From assembly GCA_022826205.1 (NCBI GenBank), contig JAJDVJ010000024.1:28254-92253 (forward strand): a stretch of DNA of 64,000 nucleotides. Reading direction: 5' to 3'. The stretch is from Silicimonas sp. (lineage in GTDB: Bacteria; Pseudomonadota; Alphaproteobacteria; Rhodobacterales; Rhodobacteraceae). A program made the translations under genes and the position numbers. The notes beneath the pieces are model-generated. The model was not told where the DNA came from. It worked only from the letters and a program-made list of their open reading frames with translations, and searched no databases. Positions 18,177 through 30,777 of this stretch are shown in pieces. The number at the start of each line of letters is the position of its first letter. The stretch's first letter is position 1.

Positions 18177-19235
18177 ATGCGTGACCCTTCCGCCACGACT
18201 CTCTTGAAATGGTACGATGCCCACGCACGCGACCTGCCCTGGCGCATTGGTCCGTCGGAGCGAAAGGCGGGCAAGGTTCCCGACCCGTATCATGTCTGGC
18301 TGAGCGAGATCATGCTTCAGCAGACGACGGTGGCTGCCGTTCGTTCCTATTTCCTGCGATTCCTGGATAGGTGGCCAGATGTCGGGTCGCTTGCCGCAGC
18401 CGAAGATGCGCGCGTCATGGCCGAATGGGCTGGCCTTGGCTACTATGCACGGGCGCGGAATCTCCTGAAATGCGCCCGAGCGGTCGTTCAGGAACATGAG
18501 GGCCGGTTTCCAGAGACGCATGAAGACCTGCTGCGTCTGCCGGGGGTCGGCCCCTACACGGCCGCCGCCATTTCCGCGATCGCATTCGAAAGGCCCGAGA
18601 CGGTGGTCGACGGAAACGTGGAACGGGTCATGTCCAGGCTGTTCAGCGTCGAGACCCCGCTTCCCAAGGCAAAGCCCGAACTGGTCGCTTTGGCGACGCG
18701 GCTGACCCCTGCAGAGCGTCCTGGTGACTATGCGCAGGCCGTCATGGACTTGGGGGCCACGATCTGCACTCCGAAGTCCCCGGCTTGCGGCATTTGTCCC
18801 TGGGTTCATGCCTGCCGGGCCAGGGCCGCGCGCCGTCAGCTGGAGTTCCCGATGAGAGCGGCCAGACAGGCCAAGCCCGTGCGTTACGGCATTGCCTATT
18901 TGGCACGTCGTGTGGACGGCGCGTGGTTGGTGCAGACGCGACCGGATAGAGGGCTTCTTGGAGGCATGCTGTGCTGGCCGGGAACGGAATGGACCGCGGA
19001 ACCTCCGGAGGAGGCGCCGCCGATTCAAGGCGAATGGCGGAATCCAGGTGTCGAAGTGCGACACGCCTTTACGCATTTCCAGTTGCGCCTCTCGCTACGC
19101 ATGACGGAGTTGCAGAACGACGCGGAGCCTGACCGCGGGCACTTCGTGGCCGACCTGCGCAGGGAGGACCTGCCTTCTGTCATGCGAAAGGCAATGGATG
19201 TCGTTGCCAACTGCATGCCTGATAAGGTGGCCTGA
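18177..19235 (+). CDS. mutY: A/G-specific adenine glycosylase
   Basis: Base-excision enzyme that removes adenine mispaired with 8-oxoguanine. The 352-residue protein has the catalytic E44 in WLSEIMLQQT, a helix-hairpin-helix LPGVGPYTAAAIS at 121-133, D145 in TVVDGNVERV, and a [4Fe-4S] cluster ligand set C197-x6-C204-x2-C207-x5-C213. The C-terminal NUDIX-like domain that senses oxoguanine begins near 230 (YGIAYLARRVDGAWLVQTRP). All catalytic positions are intact. Confidence 0.96.
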   Translation: MRDPSATTLLKWYDAHARDLPWRIGPSERKAGKVPDPYHVWLSEIMLQQTTVAAVRSYFLRFLDRWPDVGSLAAAEDARVMAEWAGLGYYARARNLLKCARAVVQEHEGRFPETHEDLLRLPGVGPYTAAAISAIAFERPETVVDGNVERVMSRLFSVETPLPKAKPELVALATRLTPAERPGDYAQAVMDLGATICTPKSPACGICPWVHACRARAARRQLEFPMRAARQAKPVRYGIAYLARRVDGAWLVQTRPDRGLLGGMLCWPGTEWTAEPPEEAPPIQGEWRNPGVEVRHAFTHFQLRLSLRMTELQNDAEPDRGHFVADLRREDLPSVMRKAMDVVANCMPDKVA

Positions 19236-19275
19236 CGAACTGGGTGCACGAACCGTCCAGAAGGCATCGAGGCAA

Positions 19276-20046
19276 TCACACCAGGCGTTTCAACAGTTCC
19301 CTGTGCACGGCGAGACCGCCAGCGATCACTCCGTCCACCTGGCGTGTTCCGCTGTTGAATTCCGGGCTGCGGCCGTTTCGGTCACTGACTCGCGCACCGC
19401 TTTCCGTGACAATGAGAGCGCCGGCCGCTACGTCCCACTCCCATGTCGGGCGAAGCGTAAGCGATGCATCGAAGCTGCCGTCGGCCACAAGTGCCAGGCG
19501 ATACGCGAACGACGACCGGAAGTGACGCTTTACGTCCGGAGGTCCGCCGGACCAGTACTTGGGGCTGAGCCCGACGCGCGAGCTCAGCAAGGAAGCCCCT
19601 TCCAGCCTGTCACGCTGCAACGCCGCGATCGGTGCGCCGTTCAGCGTTGCGCCTGTGCCGGCCGCCGCGAGATAGGTCTTCTCGCGAACCGGCAAAAAGA
19701 CGCAGGCCGCGACCACCCGACCGTCTTCCGCCACTGCAAGCGAGTGCGCCCAGGTGTGTTCCCCTGCAATGAAGGAACGCGTCCCGTCTATGGGATCGAT
19801 GATGAAGACCCGCTTGGCCGAAAGGCGAGCAGGGTCGTCCTCGGATTCCTCGCTGACCCAGCCATAGTCGGGACGCATGTTCAGAAGCCGTTCCTTCAGG
19901 TGCCGGTCGACCGCGAGATCGGCTTCGGTGACCGGACCCTCCTTGCCTTTGTCCCATACCTGCTGATCGCCGCGCCAGAAACGGCTCGCGATCTCGCCGG
20001 CTTCGCGTGCCGTTTCCTCGAGAAGGTCGAGATCACTTGCCGGCAA
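19276..20046 (-). CDS. Inositol monophosphatase-family phosphatase
   Basis: Mg-dependent phosphatase, 256 residues. VTEADLAVDRHLKERL at 39-54, E67 in WVSEESEDD, the metal motif DPIDGT at 84-89 and WEWDVAAGALIVTESGA near 205 are the family signatures. The sequence resembles the CysQ-like branch (3'(2'),5'-bisphosphate nucleotidase), but inositol phosphatase activity is also possible. Its start overlaps the pmbA stop by 14 bp, so both are cotranscribed. Confidence 0.87.
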   Translation of the reverse strand: MPASDLDLLEETAREAGEIASRFWRGDQQVWDKGKEGPVTEADLAVDRHLKERLLNMRPDYGWVSEESEDDPARLSAKRVFIIDPIDGTRSFIAGEHTWAHSLAVAEDGRVVAACVFLPVREKTYLAAAGTGATLNGAPIAALQRDRLEGASLLSSRVGLSPKYWSGGPPDVKRHFRSSFAYRLALVADGSFDASLTLRPTWEWDVAAGALIVTESGARVSDRNGRSPEFNSGTRQVDGVIAGGLAVHRELLKRLV

Positions 20047-21376
20047 CGGTCAGGCCCTCGACCAGGAGCGACGGGACAACCCGTCGAAGATGACGGCGCG
20101 CGTCATTGGCCGGGCGGATGGTTCGGAACATGTCGTGCAGGTTGCCCGCGATCGTGCACTCGTTGACCGGGTAGGCGATTTCGCCGTTCTCGATCCAGAA
20201 CCCGCTGGCGCCGCGAGAGTAGTCTCCGGTCGTGGGATTGATAGATGTCCCCATAAGCGAAGTGACCATCAGGCCGATTCCCATGTCGCGAAGCAGATCA
20301 TCTCGGGAGACGCAGCCTTCGGTCAACGCGATGTTCGTGATCGAAGGGGACGGGGGCGAGGCGGTACCCCGGGATGCGCTGGCAGTGCTTTCCATGCCGA
20401 GCTTGCGGGCGGTCGCGAGATCAAGCGTCCAACCGTTCAGGACTCCGTCGTCGACAATCCTTCGGGTGCGCGTCGGCAGACCTTCGGCATCGAAAGGCCG
20501 GGATCCGGAGACCCTGGGACGGTGCGGGTTCTCGACGATGGACAGCCCGTCAGGCAGAACTTTCTTCCCCAGCCTGTCGCGAAGCCAGGAACTGCCACGT
20601 GCCACGGCCGCGCCATTTGAGGCCTGCAGCAGATGGCCGATCAGGCTGCCGGCGATGCGTTCGTCATAGAGGACGGGAAATGCGCCGGTTTCGGGCTTTC
20701 GTGCACCGGCACGGGCAAGGGCGCGCTCTGCGGCGCGGCATCCAATGTCCTCGGCGTCAGGGAGGTCGGATCGATGGACTCGGCTTTCGCTGCAATGGTC
20801 ACGCTCCATTTCGAGGCCTTCGCCTGATATGGCAATGCAATAGGTGCCGTGAGATGTGCGCTCCCATCCGCCGGAAAACCCGTTGGTAGCTGCAAGGTGA
20901 AAGGCGCTCCGCTCAAAGGATGCGGCGGCGACGTCAACTTGCGCGATGCCCTGATGCGAGAGAGCTGCCGATTCGACTTGCAGCGCGGTCCTTTCCATTT
21001 CTGGCGGGGCAGGCGGGTCCGCAGGATCGATCAGGTCCAGCACGTCCAGATCCCAGTGCTGAGCGAGCTGATCGGGATCGGCCAAGCCTATATGGGCGTC
21101 TTCCGGCGCAACCCTTGCCATGTCGACCGCGCGCTCGGCCATTTCGGCGATCGCCTCAGAACTGGTGTCGGACGAGGCCACGCTGGCCTGGCGCTGGCCA
21201 AGCAAAACGCGAAGGCCGATCTCTACGCTTTCGGCCCTTTCCGCATGCTCTAGTGCGCGGTTCCGCACTTCGATGGCAACGGAACGGCCCTCAATCGCGA
21301 TGGCATCCGCTGTCTCCGCTCCGGCGCTTGTTGCCGCGTGCAGGAGGGTGTCCGTAAGTTTGGCAAGGGAAGTCAT
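20033..21376 (-). CDS. pmbA: TldD/PmbA-family metallopeptidase
   Basis: A 447-residue cytosolic protein of the TldD/PmbA group, partner of TldD in maturation or degradation of modified peptides. The N-terminal domain holds EGRSVAIEVRNRALEHAERAES; the C-terminal domain has YDERIAGSLIGHLLQASNGAAVARGSSWL, SGSRPFDAEGLPTRTRRIVDDGVL, and the ending SRGASGFWIENGEIAYPVNE, all typical of PmbA. No tldD is in the window. Start at 21376 gives the expected N-terminus. Confidence 0.93.
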   Translation of the reverse strand: MTSLAKLTDTLLHAATSAGAETADAIAIEGRSVAIEVRNRALEHAERAESVEIGLRVLLGQRQASVASSDTSSEAIAEMAERAVDMARVAPEDAHIGLADPDQLAQHWDLDVLDLIDPADPPAPPEMERTALQVESAALSHQGIAQVDVAAASFERSAFHLAATNGFSGGWERTSHGTYCIAISGEGLEMERDHCSESRVHRSDLPDAEDIGCRAAERALARAGARKPETGAFPVLYDERIAGSLIGHLLQASNGAAVARGSSWLRDRLGKKVLPDGLSIVENPHRPRVSGSRPFDAEGLPTRTRRIVDDGVLNGWTLDLATARKLGMESTASASRGTASPPSPSITNIALTEGCVSRDDLLRDMGIGLMVTSLMGTSINPTTGDYSRGASGFWIENGEIAYPVNECTIAGNLHDMFRTIRPANDARRHLRRVVPSLLVEGLTVAGK

Positions 21377-21483
21377 GGACCGGACCTAGTGCCGTAGGCT
21401 CCAGGCTTCAAGCTACGGATTTGTTGACATCCCGTGCGTCATGCCGGATTCACGAAGAAAAGGGCAACAGGCGAGGCATTGCA

Positions 21484-21936
21484 ATGAAAATGGTCGAAGA
21501 ACGCGTCATCGCGGTTCCACCGGACATTGTATGGGGGAGCATTCTCGATGTGGAGGTTCTGAAGAAGTGCATTCCGGGGTGCGAGGAATTGACCGGCAAC
21601 CTTGACGACGGCTTCGAGGCGGTCGTGGTCCAGAAGGTTGGCCCGGTCAAGGCGACTTTGAGGGGCGCCGTCTTTCTCAGGGACATCGATCCGGGGAAGA
21701 GCTGTCGTCTGGAAGGCGAGGGCAAGGGCGGAGCGGCCGGATTTGCCAAGGGCGGGGCCTTAGTGAAGCTGGAGCCGGAAGGCGATGGCACCAAGCTTAG
21801 CTATGAAGTGGAGGCAAAGATCGGGGGCAAGCTGGCCCAGCTTGGTGGCAGGCTCATTGACTCCTTCGCACGGAAACTGGCGGACAGGTTCTTTTCCAGA
21901 TTTGAGGAAACGGTCGTGGAACGGGCTCAGAACTGA
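21484..21936 (+). CDS. CoxG-family SRPBCC protein
   Basis: A 150-residue helix-grip protein starting MKMVEERVIAVPPDIVWGSI, with LKKCIPGCEELTG, a hallmark of the CO dehydrogenase subunit G family, and KVGPVKATLRGAVFLRDIDP. In carboxydotrophs CoxG helps recruit CO dehydrogenase to the membrane, but no cox genes are present, so the role is unknown; orphan copies are common in Rhodobacteraceae. A GCGAGG ribosome-site-like sequence precedes the chosen ATG. Confidence 0.87.
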   Translation: MKMVEERVIAVPPDIVWGSILDVEVLKKCIPGCEELTGNLDDGFEAVVVQKVGPVKATLRGAVFLRDIDPGKSCRLEGEGKGGAAGFAKGGALVKLEPEGDGTKLSYEVEAKIGGKLAQLGGRLIDSFARKLADRFFSRFEETVVERAQN

Positions 21937-22025
21937 GCTTGGAATTCGTCAGGACTTGCTCGTCGCGCCGAAGGCAGTCGCACAGGTGAGCATTTTAGAC
22001 CCCACCACTCTGCCTTGAAGGAGTC

Positions 22026-23534
22026 CTACTGGATGCGTTGGCCGTTCGCGACAACTGATCCATCCTCTCCAGTCTTGATGGTCAGGCCAAAGTCGTCTGG
22101 CCCGTCACCAGGTTGTGCCAGCGCTTCCAGCATGCCGCGGATTCCCAGCGCTTGAAGATCCGGCACGAGGCCAAGCTCTACCAGCCCGTCGAGAAGCCTG
22201 CCTGCACCCGTAACTGTCAGTTCCGCGCTGCCAACAGGCCATGGCGCTTCATGTCGTCTGATGAATGCAAAGGCGGCGTCTCCCGTGACTTCGACGCCGG
22301 CCACCTTGATCCGCAGCTCGTTCAGGCCAAGGGAACGAACATCCACAGGCGCATGATCCATACTCATGATTTCGAAAAAGTCGCCGCCAAGACCATCCCG
22401 CAACACGATCACCTCTCCGCCCGCGTCAAGAACGAACGTTGCGGGTTCACGGTCAAGCACGCCCTCGGGATCGAACATTGACCAGAGCATCTGATCGATC
22501 TCAAGTCCTTGGACCGAGATGCGGACTGCAAAGTCCTGGGGCTCATGGTCCGGCACGATCGGAAGCAGGAATCGGGCGCTCACTTCCGGCAACCTGACTT
22601 CCATCGGGAAACCGAACAGTTCCTGAGCGAGAACGGACAGGACTGAGCCGCGAGTAGTGCCGCCATAGTCGAAGCCGTTGCGGTCCATCTTGATGAACAC
22701 GTCGCTCGACGAACTCTCCGACGAAAATTCGAAGTGCTCCGCGTTCGGTCCCCTCCCAGTCAACAAGTAGCGCGTATGTCCAAGGCTTGCGGAAAGGTCG
22801 AGCGTGTTTCCATCCAGGATCGATGCGACAAGGGAATTCCCAAGACTCTGCCACGCAATTTTGCCAGCGGACTGTGCGGCAATGTCGGCAATTTCGAATC
22901 GCAGGCTGAATGACTCACCGCCTCCACTGTCGTTGACATCCACGTGCACCTGGAAGCTGTCCAGGGTGTCCTCGCCTCGGACATCCCTGAGTCCGCCCCC
23001 ACTGATGTCAGAATTGCCTTCGTATCCCAGCATCTTGATCGATGCGACGACGGACACGTCATCCGACATTTCCGGTTCGATCATCCGAAAGTCTTCTACG
23101 GTGACCGATGGCGCCGTGGATTCGTAGCGAATCTGGTCTGGCGTGCCGGAGACGATCGTCTGCGCACCGGATTGCTTGACTGTCGCTGCAAGCGCGAAAT
23201 CATCGTCCCCTGGGGCGAACGCCTGGACGGTCAACGGAGATTCCGGCGGAAAGGTCACGACGACGGTACCGTCGTCGCGCTCGGCGAAACTGGCGCCGCC
23301 GACCGCAACCAGGAGCGTGCCCTCCTGATCGGGCAATGCGACTTCCACCAGGAATCGATCAACGGTCAGCACGTTCCCCGAACGGCGTTTGCCGCCCGCT
23401 CGCACGGAGATCTCTGGTGTCGAGTACTGGGACAGCTGATGCTCAAGCACCTGCTCAGCCGTCAGTTCAGCAAGGGACGGCTTTGCAGCAAGTGAAAGAA
23501 AGACGGAGGCGATCAGGGTACGTGTCAGATTCAT
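22026..23534 (-). CDS. DUF2125 exported protein
   Basis: A 502-residue secreted protein with a signal peptide (MNLTRTLIASVFLSLAAKPS, cleaved near SLA-EL) and a long beta-rich body. The pattern, including VTVEDFRMIEPEMSDDVSVV, the SFSLRFEIADIAAQ stretch and the final GLVPDLQALGIRGMLEAL, matches DUF2125, which is largely restricted to Rhodobacteraceae and distantly resembles AsmA-like lipid-transfer or envelope proteins. Function unknown. The ATG at 23534 is preferred over one 48 bases upstream because it starts the signal peptide directly. Confidence 0.82.
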   Translation of the reverse strand: MNLTRTLIASVFLSLAAKPSLAELTAEQVLEHQLSQYSTPEISVRAGGKRRSGNVLTVDRFLVEVALPDQEGTLLVAVGGASFAERDDGTVVVTFPPESPLTVQAFAPGDDDFALAATVKQSGAQTIVSGTPDQIRYESTAPSVTVEDFRMIEPEMSDDVSVVASIKMLGYEGNSDISGGGLRDVRGEDTLDSFQVHVDVNDSGGGESFSLRFEIADIAAQSAGKIAWQSLGNSLVASILDGNTLDLSASLGHTRYLLTGRGPNAEHFEFSSESSSSDVFIKMDRNGFDYGGTTRGSVLSVLAQELFGFPMEVRLPEVSARFLLPIVPDHEPQDFAVRISVQGLEIDQMLWSMFDPEGVLDREPATFVLDAGGEVIVLRDGLGGDFFEIMSMDHAPVDVRSLGLNELRIKVAGVEVTGDAAFAFIRRHEAPWPVGSAELTVTGAGRLLDGLVELGLVPDLQALGIRGMLEALAQPGDGPDDFGLTIKTGEDGSVVANGQRIQ

Positions 23535-23652
23535 GTCTGGCTTCCGGCCATAAAGGCGTTGCGATCGGGTCGTTCCACGCACATTTTGCTGGACGGACCC
23601 TTTATGGCTCCGGTCGGCATGACGGGCAAGGCATGCGTTGCTGTCTTCGGCA

Positions 23653-24675
23653 TCACCGCCTTCCCAGAAAGGCGATCCGGAGGAGCGTACGTTCCATCAC
23701 CTGCATTTCGGGGATTCGCGCTCCGGATCTGAGCTTGAGATCGGTGTCGAGCAAAATGGCAAGTGCATGTTCCAGGTTGCGCATGCCCCATCGGGCTGCC
23801 TGACGTTGCAAGCGGTCACGGCGCGGACCGAATACCGGGGGCCTGAGCTTTGAAGTGCCCGCGCTCGGACCTGAAGGGTCGGCGGCGACCAGGTGCAGCC
23901 TCCGAAAGTGCCTGGTGGCGCCAATGCAAAGACTGACAGGGGTTGTTCCTTGGGCTTCGAGACGACGCAATACAGGTCCGACCTCGTGTGTCTTGCCTTC
24001 TGTCGCGACGTCGAGGACATCGTCGATGCCGGCCTCCACGGAACTGGGGCCAGAAAGAGCGACCTCTTCCGGCGTGAGCGGCGTCTCGTCGCTGGACTTG
24101 TAAAGCGCGATCTTTTCGAGAGTCTGGCGAAACTCGCCGGGATCAAGGACGCGCGACAGCTCCGTGAGTGACGACATGGCGTCCGGCGAGATGTCCGTGA
24201 GTCCTGCAGCCTTCAGGGCCGCCTCCGTTTCGGCACGGGAAGGCGGGTCGTCGTAGATGCCCGTCGCGTAGGCACTTTCGTGGTTCTCGAAGATTCCCCG
24301 CAGCTTCGAACGTGCGGGCAAGCTGCCCGCCGTGACAACGATTTGGGCATCGCCTTCGGACCAGTCAGCCAAGGCGGAAGCGATCGTGTCGGCCAACCCG
24401 TCGTTCGCATCCTCGACGAATGCGACGTGGAGGCCGGGGAAGAAGCTCCGGGTCTTCACGGCGTCTGCAAGCAAGGCCGTGTCCTTTCGGAGTTCCGCTG
24501 CTGGAATGCGGGTCAGGCGCATTTCGTCCTCGCCGTCGGGCCCAATGAGAGCACTGACGACCTCCTGCCGGCGCAGAGCGACGCGCATTGCGTCCGCGCC
24601 ATAGATCAACAGCCCGGTGGAGTTCTTGTCGGGATTCGCGAAGTAGGTCGGAGCGTTGCGGGTCGACAGCTTCAT
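23653..24675 (-). CDS. holA: DNA polymerase III subunit delta
   Basis: Clamp-loader wrench subunit, 340 residues. [20 protein letters not shown] is followed by GLLIYGADAMRVALRRQEVV, then RIPAAELRKDTALLADAVKT and SFFPGLHVAFVEDAND, the usual HolA domain I, and the helical collar at the C-terminus (RRLHLVAADPSGPS, AARWGMRNLEHALAILLDTD). The start overlaps the lptE stop as ATGA, a common gene order after leuS and lptE. Confidence 0.93.
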   Translation of the reverse strand: MKLSTRNAPTYFANPDKNSTGLLIYGADAMRVALRRQEVVSALIGPDGEDEMRLTRIPAAELRKDTALLADAVKTRSFFPGLHVAFVEDANDGLADTIASALADWSEGDAQIVVTAGSLPARSKLRGIFENHESAYATGIYDDPPSRAETEAALKAAGLTDISPDAMSSLTELSRVLDPGEFRQTLEKIALYKSSDETPLTPEEVALSGPSSVEAGIDDVLDVATEGKTHEVGPVLRRLEAQGTTPVSLCIGATRHFRRLHLVAADPSGPSAGTSKLRPPVFGPRRDRLQRQAARWGMRNLEHALAILLDTDLKLRSGARIPEMQVMERTLLRIAFLGRR

Positions 24676-25191
24676 GCGCTGTGCCTCAGGATGATGGTGG
24701 CAATTTGGTCGGCGAGGATGACCATGAGCCGCCGCCGGGCATCGCGACGGGCAGACGTTGTCGCGACAGTCGTTGATGTCGCGGCATAACTGGTGAAGCC
24801 GCGTTCGCGACCTGTCAAGACTTCGGCGCCAGTGCTGTCGGTCAGTTGCCAGTCGACCTGGCCTTCGACATTGAAGCGGCTGATTTCGCCGCCGGACAGG
24901 AAACCGACCGCCGTTTCGCCGATCCGGATCTGGGCGGCCAGGACCAAGTCGGCCTCTTGCGGAGTCCCCAGGCGATCCTCAAGCCGGCGAACAAGTGCCC
25001 AACCTTCCTCGTCGGCAGGTGCCAGGACCGAGATTCGGCCTCTGAGATTGCGAGCGGTACCTTCGGGACCGTGAAGCGGCGCAAAGCCACAGCCGGCCAG
25101 CGCGGCGAGCGAAAGGAGCATGGCCCTGCGAGTGTGCCGGGCACCCGATGTCTTGGCGCCCGGTAAGCGGGCGAGGCATGCGCAGGATATT

Positions 25192-25205
<14 letters not shown>
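24672..25205 (-). CDS. lptE: LPS-assembly lipoprotein LptE
   Basis: Outer-membrane lipoprotein that plugs LptD during LPS insertion, up to 177 residues. A lipobox LAGC follows the hydrophobic run [18 protein letters not shown], the GFxPL motif just after the cysteine is typical of LptE, and [24 protein letters not shown] and [25 protein letters not shown] segments match the family. Start is uncertain: ATG at 25205 overlaps the leuS 3' end by 14 bp and supplies basic residues before the signal, while ATG at 25121 begins at the hydrophobic core. Operon leuS-lptE-holA is standard. Confidence 0.85.
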
Positions 25206-27735
<2,530 letters not shown>

Positions 27736-27841
27736 GCGCCATCCTCGGACTTCGTGCAGCGTCTGATTATTCCGTGCTGCGACAAAGGTCTAGGGAGCAA
27801 TGCTCGCGGACGTGTCGGGCTCCGCGGCACCTGCGGGGACG

Positions 27842-28306
27842 TCAGAGACCCCGGTCCTGAACCCGAAGCTGGCGGGCGCGGGTGAGAATGGCATTCTCGA
27901 CGGTGCGCACGGCTTCCGTCGGTGCCGGGCCGGAACGGGTAAGGAGCGCGACTTTCAGCGAGCGGGCATCAAGCGCCGGATCACGCACGATTACGGTCGC
28001 GCGGTAGGCGCGGCCACCGCCCGGAGGCGTGCCGTAGCCAGTCACGATCACGCCCGAGAATGGGTCGGCGGATTCGATCGGCAGGAAGTTCAGGATATCG
28101 AGTGAGGCATTCCAGATGTACTTGTTGACCTCGAGCGTCGTATTCGGGTCGTCGACGTTTGTGAAGAGATCCCAGATGGTCTCCTGGCGCTCTTCCTCGG
28201 GGGCAGCACTCGACGGTTCGCCGCCGGTCTCGCTTTGGTCGCGACCGCAACCCGACAGGGTCACGGCAACGATCGTCAGTACAAGGGCGAATCGACTAGG
28301 TCTCAT
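27842..28306 (-). CDS. DUF3576 lipoprotein
   Basis: A 154-residue lipoprotein. The signal MRPSRFALVLTIVAVTLSGC ends in a lipobox LSGC; a short acidic linker precedes TIWDLFTNVDDPNTTLEVNKYIWNASLDILNFLPIESADPF, the DUF3576 core, and YGTPPGGGRAYRATVIVRDP. This family commonly sits upstream of leuS in Alphaproteobacteria, as here. Function unknown, presumably envelope. A more distal in-frame ATG at 28357 is disfavoured because it would push the signal peptide inward. Confidence 0.86.
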   Translation of the reverse strand: MRPSRFALVLTIVAVTLSGCGRDQSETGGEPSSAAPEEERQETIWDLFTNVDDPNTTLEVNKYIWNASLDILNFLPIESADPFSGVIVTGYGTPPGGGRAYRATVIVRDPALDARSLKVALLTRSGPAPTEAVRTVENAILTRARQLRVQDRGL

Positions 28307-28596
28307 TCTCTGGCCATCCATGCAGAAAGGGGCACGCTGCCACCGGGTCCCAAGCATGAGTAACCGAGAGACCGTGGCGGCTCAAGGGATTTCGAGCGCA
28401 GGGATGTCGCTCAACCGTCGGCCGACCCGCGTTTGCAGGCAACGGGCGCCGCCAGGAGATGCTGAACGAGTCGGTGTCCCGTCATTTGGATTGAACCGGC
28501 CAATGGCGGTCCGGTCGACCAGTCGGTGTTGCCTTCCTCTTCTCGACATCAGGCGGGCTCGGACATAGTTTCGCCGCGAGTTTCCGGAAACGCCGC

Positions 28597-30777
28597 ATGC
28601 CACCTTCCCGACCCGAAATCGCAGACCGCACCTTCACGTACGAGGCCGGAGTCAGGCTGCTTTCGGAACAGAGGCTCCGCGAGGCCCTGACGGAATTCCT
28701 GGGCGTCGTCGCGGACGATCCCGAGCACGCCGACGCGAGCTTCCAGGTCGCGCGCCTCCTGCTCAAGACCCTCCGGTTCAATGACTCCATTGCGTGGTTT
28801 CGTCGTGCAGCGGTCCTGCAACCCGATGCCGCGCAGGTGTGGCAAGGGCGGGCGGAGGCGGTCGCCCTCGGCGGCAACGAAGCTGACAGGCGCGACCTCG
28901 TCGCTGCACTGAAGTCCGCTCCCATCGACCCGAAGGTCCGCGTCCGGCTGCAAGATCGCTTCGGGTCGCTCCGGAAGGAGTCGCGCCCGCGTTCGGGCGG
29001 TGTTCCTGCCAATGTCATCGTCGGGCTGGTCGCCGATCTTCGTTCCGGTAGCGCCGCGGCGGTCGAGGCGAAGGCGGCAAGGATTCTGCGCAAGGCCCCG
29101 CGCTCCGCCGTGGTGGCCTGCATCCTTGCCGAAGCACAGGCCATCCAGAACCGGTCCGAAGAGGCCATCGCCAGTTATCAGCGCGCCATAAAGCTGGATC
29201 CGGACTATGCCGAGGCCTATGGGGGCGCTGGCCGGGTCCTGTTCAACGCGGGCCGAATTCGCGACGCCGCAGAGGCTATGCGGCCCGCCGTGATCCTTGC
29301 GCCCGACGGCGTGCCAGGACTGACCGGTTTGGGCGCGTCCCTGTCAAGGCTGGGCCATCACCAGGCGGCCATTGTCCTGCTGGAGCGGGCATCCCGGCTG
29401 GATCGCAAGGATGCCCGTCTCTTTGTCGAACTCGGGGACGCCTGTGCACGCCACGGCGATCACGATGCCGCCGTCGATGCCTATGCGCATGCGGTCGCGC
29501 TCTCCGCGAAATCCACGAGAGGCGTCGCGGCCGGCCTGCGTCTTGCCCTCGCAGATGCGCTTGAGAATGTCCAAAGGCCCGCGGACGCGCTGGACGAACT
29601 CAACCTGGTCCTGAAAGACGAGCCAACGCATTCCGGGGCGCTCGTGTCCAAGGCATCCATGCTGCAGACGCGAGGCGAATTCGAGGAGGCGCATGAACTC
29701 TTTCGCCGCGTCGTCAAGCAGCATCCCACGAACGGCGATGCCTACCGCCGTCTCATGGTCAGTCACAAGGCCACAAGGGACGACGCGATCATCGACGAAA
29801 TGATCGATCTGTACGAGCGCAAGGACATCGGCGACGAGGATCGCATGAACCTCGGATTCGCCATCGCCAAGGCCCTTGAAGACACCCGTGACGACGCCCG
29901 CGTCTTCCGGTTTCTGGGCGAGGCGAACCGGATTGCAGACGGGCTGTCCAGCGTGTCCGCTGGACAGCGCTTTGCTGAAATCGCCGACTGTCGTGAAGCC
30001 TATGGGCGGATAGATTTCGCAACGGCGTCCTCGGCGGTTGAGAACGGTTTCGCACCGATTTTCGTGACTGGGTTGCCCCGATCCGGCACGACGCTTGTCG
30101 AGCAGATCATTGCCGCGCATTCAGACGTCGAGAGCGGCGGCGAACTCGGTTTTGCGTCCTTTTTCTGCCGCGCCCTGTTGTCCGCGAGGCCTGGCGGGTC
30201 CAGTGGTGAACTCGACCCGGATGTCGTTGCCGGAATCGGTCGGGACTACACCAAGGCCATCGCTCGGCAGTTTCCCGGCGCACGTCACGTGACCGACAAG
30301 TCCATCTACACGTTCGAGCACGTCGGAGCCTTGAAGCTGGCCCTGCCGAACGCGCGCTTCGTGGTGGTGCGACGGGATCCGAGGGACAACCTTTTCTCGA
30401 TCTACAAAAGCAGGTTTGCCCAGGGCACGCACGGCTATGCCTACGACCTTGAGAAGCTGGCGCGGTACTACGGTGAATTCGAACGCATGATCGACCTTTG
30501 GCGCGAGCGCGTGCCGGGCTGGTTCCATGAGGTGTCCTATGAGACGCTGGTTGCGAACCCGGAAGAGGAGACCAGGAGACTGATCGCGGCTTGCGGGCTT
30601 GATTGGGATGATGCGTGTCTGAACTTTCACGAAACCGCCGGCCGGGTGCAGACGCTCAGTGTCTTCCAGGTGCGTCAGCCCATTACGAGCGCGTCGGTGC
30701 AGGGTTGGCAGAGATTCGAAGCGGAGTTGAAACCCATGATCGACACATTGAGAAGGGACGGCCATGTCGCTGACTGA
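28597..30777 (+). CDS. TPR-repeat sulfotransferase fusion
   Basis: A 726-residue protein in two parts. Residues 1 to about 430 are tandem tetratricopeptide repeats (AEAQAIQNRSEEAIASYQRA, LDPDYAEAYGGAGRVLFNAG, DKDARLFVELGDACARHGDH-like units). Residues about 485-726 are a PAPS-dependent sulfotransferase: LPRSGTTL at 493-500 binds the 5'-phosphosulfate, FVVVRRDPRDNLFSIYKSRF is the 3'-phosphate-binding block. Such fusions occur in Alphaproteobacteria and resemble tyrosine-protein sulfotransferases; the acceptor is unknown. No signal peptide, so likely cytosolic. Overlaps yggS by 14 bp. Confidence 0.9.
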   Translation: MPPSRPEIADRTFTYEAGVRLLSEQRLREALTEFLGVVADDPEHADASFQVARLLLKTLRFNDSIAWFRRAAVLQPDAAQVWQGRAEAVALGGNEADRRDLVAALKSAPIDPKVRVRLQDRFGSLRKESRPRSGGVPANVIVGLVADLRSGSAAAVEAKAARILRKAPRSAVVACILAEAQAIQNRSEEAIASYQRAIKLDPDYAEAYGGAGRVLFNAGRIRDAAEAMRPAVILAPDGVPGLTGLGASLSRLGHHQAAIVLLERASRLDRKDARLFVELGDACARHGDHDAAVDAYAHAVALSAKSTRGVAAGLRLALADALENVQRPADALDELNLVLKDEPTHSGALVSKASMLQTRGEFEEAHELFRRVVKQHPTNGDAYRRLMVSHKATRDDAIIDEMIDLYERKDIGDEDRMNLGFAIAKALEDTRDDARVFRFLGEANRIADGLSSVSAGQRFAEIADCREAYGRIDFATASSAVENGFAPIFVTGLPRSGTTLVEQIIAAHSDVESGGELGFASFFCRALLSARPGGSSGELDPDVVAGIGRDYTKAIARQFPGARHVTDKSIYTFEHVGALKLALPNARFVVVRRDPRDNLFSIYKSRFAQGTHGYAYDLEKLARYYGEFERMIDLWRERVPGWFHEVSYETLVANPEEETRRLIAACGLDWDDACLNFHETAGRVQTLSVFQVRQPITSASVQGWQRFEAELKPMIDTLRRDGHVAD